Below the pieces are notes generated by a model that was not told the DNA's origin, ran no database searches, and saw nothing but the letters and a program-made list of their open reading frames with translations. Source: Zoroaster sp. YZ-2022 (lineage: Eukaryota > Echinodermata > Asteroidea > Forcipulatida > Zoroasteridae). Taken from it: 64,000 bases of DNA. The position numbers and the translations under genes are program-made. This document shows positions 62,989 through 64,000 of the stretch, piece by piece (the stretch's first letter is position 1; each line of letters starts with the position of its first letter). The stretch spans positions 36,464,127 through 36,528,126 of the forward strand of contig CM055826.1 in assembly GCA_029582265.1 (NCBI GenBank), written 5' to 3'.

Positions 62989-64000
62989 TCATATCCTAAG
63001 ATTAGATTACCGAGCCTCTTCACCAACTTGACCGACCCATCCACATCTTTTTTAAGCACAATCAGTATGGCAGCTGAGACATGTATTCATTTTTCTCATT
63101 TCCTCTCCACAATGAGCCACTTAGTGAGTAACAGATTATTCCCAAATCAAGGTAACAACAAATAAAAGGCAAAGAAATTGAGGCCAGTCATGGGATGGTG
63201 GAGTTAAGAGGAGTACTATTAATATGGAACATGTGGGGCCACTTATCCATAAGCTCTTATTTCCGTTGATTCACTGAGTGTCCATTGATGACACCCTATC
63301 ATATAATAAGGCAACAGCGCTGTAATATTAGTAATCCTCCAAGTGTGCACACACCAGGTACAGCAAAACCTTAAAGATAGATCGTCAGTGTTTGCCTCAA
63401 AAGACCCCCAAAATCTGTTAAAAAGAATTTTGAAAGATAATATAAATATAAATTATGAAATTCGGATGTCGGAAACTGTATTAAAGTGATATTTAGAATG
63501 CACTTGATTCTGATTGGACAGCCACGCTGGCCAATCAGAAGACTGCACACGCCTTTGTGCATGCTGAGGATTAAAACAGTGAGCTAGCATTTGATTAATT
63601 TGTATTTTTAATGAACTGTCAATTGTTCAGTGTCTTAAATGAAAGCAATTTAACATTTGATTTTTTTTTTACCATCAAATCAACCCAAACACGGGCGATA
63701 GACTACATGTATGCTTACTTAATTACAAAATTACCAAAATTAGTATCCAAAAGCTAACTTAATGTGAAGTTGGTAAAGGTACATGTACCAATCTTCCTGA
63801 AATATTCTGTCTGAAGTGATGTCATTTCAGAGAAAACACAACAAAACTATTCACATTACAAAACGTTAAAGACTGCACCTTTTCTTCCCTAAAAAATAAA
63901 CCTTCACAGACCGTTTTTTTTTTATAAGCATGTAAGATTTTATTCAAAGAAAGTACAATTCCAAAATAGATCATTACATGTACATGGTGTACCCAAAAGA
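62989..64000. other. No gene seen to the window end
   Basis: Unique AT-rich DNA. ATTCTGATTGGACAGCCACG and CTGGCCAATCAGAAG at 63505-63541 form a short inverted pair, perhaps a further MITE core. No coding signal. Confidence 0.4.

Overview
This is a non-coding-rich eukaryotic (metazoan) window. It has AT-rich intergenic DNA, spliced gene fragments with GT-AG introns, tRNA-derived SINEs, LINE 3' ends, many TIR transposon remnants and large microsatellites. There are no operons, rRNA or CRISPR arrays. The mix (PIF/Harbinger with its Myb/SANT partner gene, CR1/L2-like and RTE-like LINEs, Penelope-type hammerhead motifs, SINEs ending in a CGCCTTGAGCGC...GCGCTATATAAA(ATT)n tail, a P2X7-C-terminal-like gene) fits a marine invertebrate, most likely a deuterostome such as an echinoderm, hemichordate or lancelet. 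That placement is inference. The palindrome TACATGTA / GTACATGTAC occurs dozens of times in otherwise unique DNA.

Layout. 0-10 kb: several short TIR elements (MITEs), a helicase (Helitron-like) fragment and a CR1-like LINE 3' end inside a MITE. 9.96-12.86 kb: a whole but disabled PIF/Harbinger element with convergent transposase and Myb/SANT-like genes. 13-20.9 kb: Harbinger-derived elements with AGCCCTTTTCACACGA ends and TWA target duplications, a 2.7-kb TIR element holding a ~190-bp tandem repeat, and nested SINEs. 21-27 kb: SINEs, a perfect (TTC)185 tract grown from a LINE tail, and (TA)n tracts beside hammerhead-like motifs. 27.2-29.7 kb: a 72-bp minisatellite of about 35 units. 31.0-31.5 kb: 21 identical 20-bp units inside a TTAA-flanked MITE. 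34.4-34.7 kb: a long foldback with a hammerhead-like core in each arm. 37-38.6 kb: a three-level nest of elements. 45-52 kb: three arrays of one 81-bp satellite, hAT-like and piggyBac-like MITEs, and an RTE-like LINE fragment. 53.7-55.3 kb: the best host gene, three exons coding a P2X7-C-terminal-like protein, with one apparent 1-nt frameshift. 56.2-56.4 kb: a THAP-type zinc-finger exon. 59.3-59.5 kb: a probable 5' coding exon whose donor region is repeated downstream. 60.4-61.7 kb: a Tc1/mariner element with its catalytic core deleted.

How parts work together. Most content is transposon archaeology. Non-autonomous elements outnumber coding copies, and several paralogous empty sites inside the window date the insertions relative to each other. 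The SINE tails copy the tail of the CR1-like LINE, suggesting that LINE mobilised them. I see no evidence for a wholly new multi-gene system. The strongest unusual signals are the repeat-birth events (LINE tail to TTC tract, single-copy MITE segment to 21-copy array, MITE to ~190-bp satellite), the paired hammerhead-like motifs, and the repeated 5' splice region at 59.4-60.1 kb.
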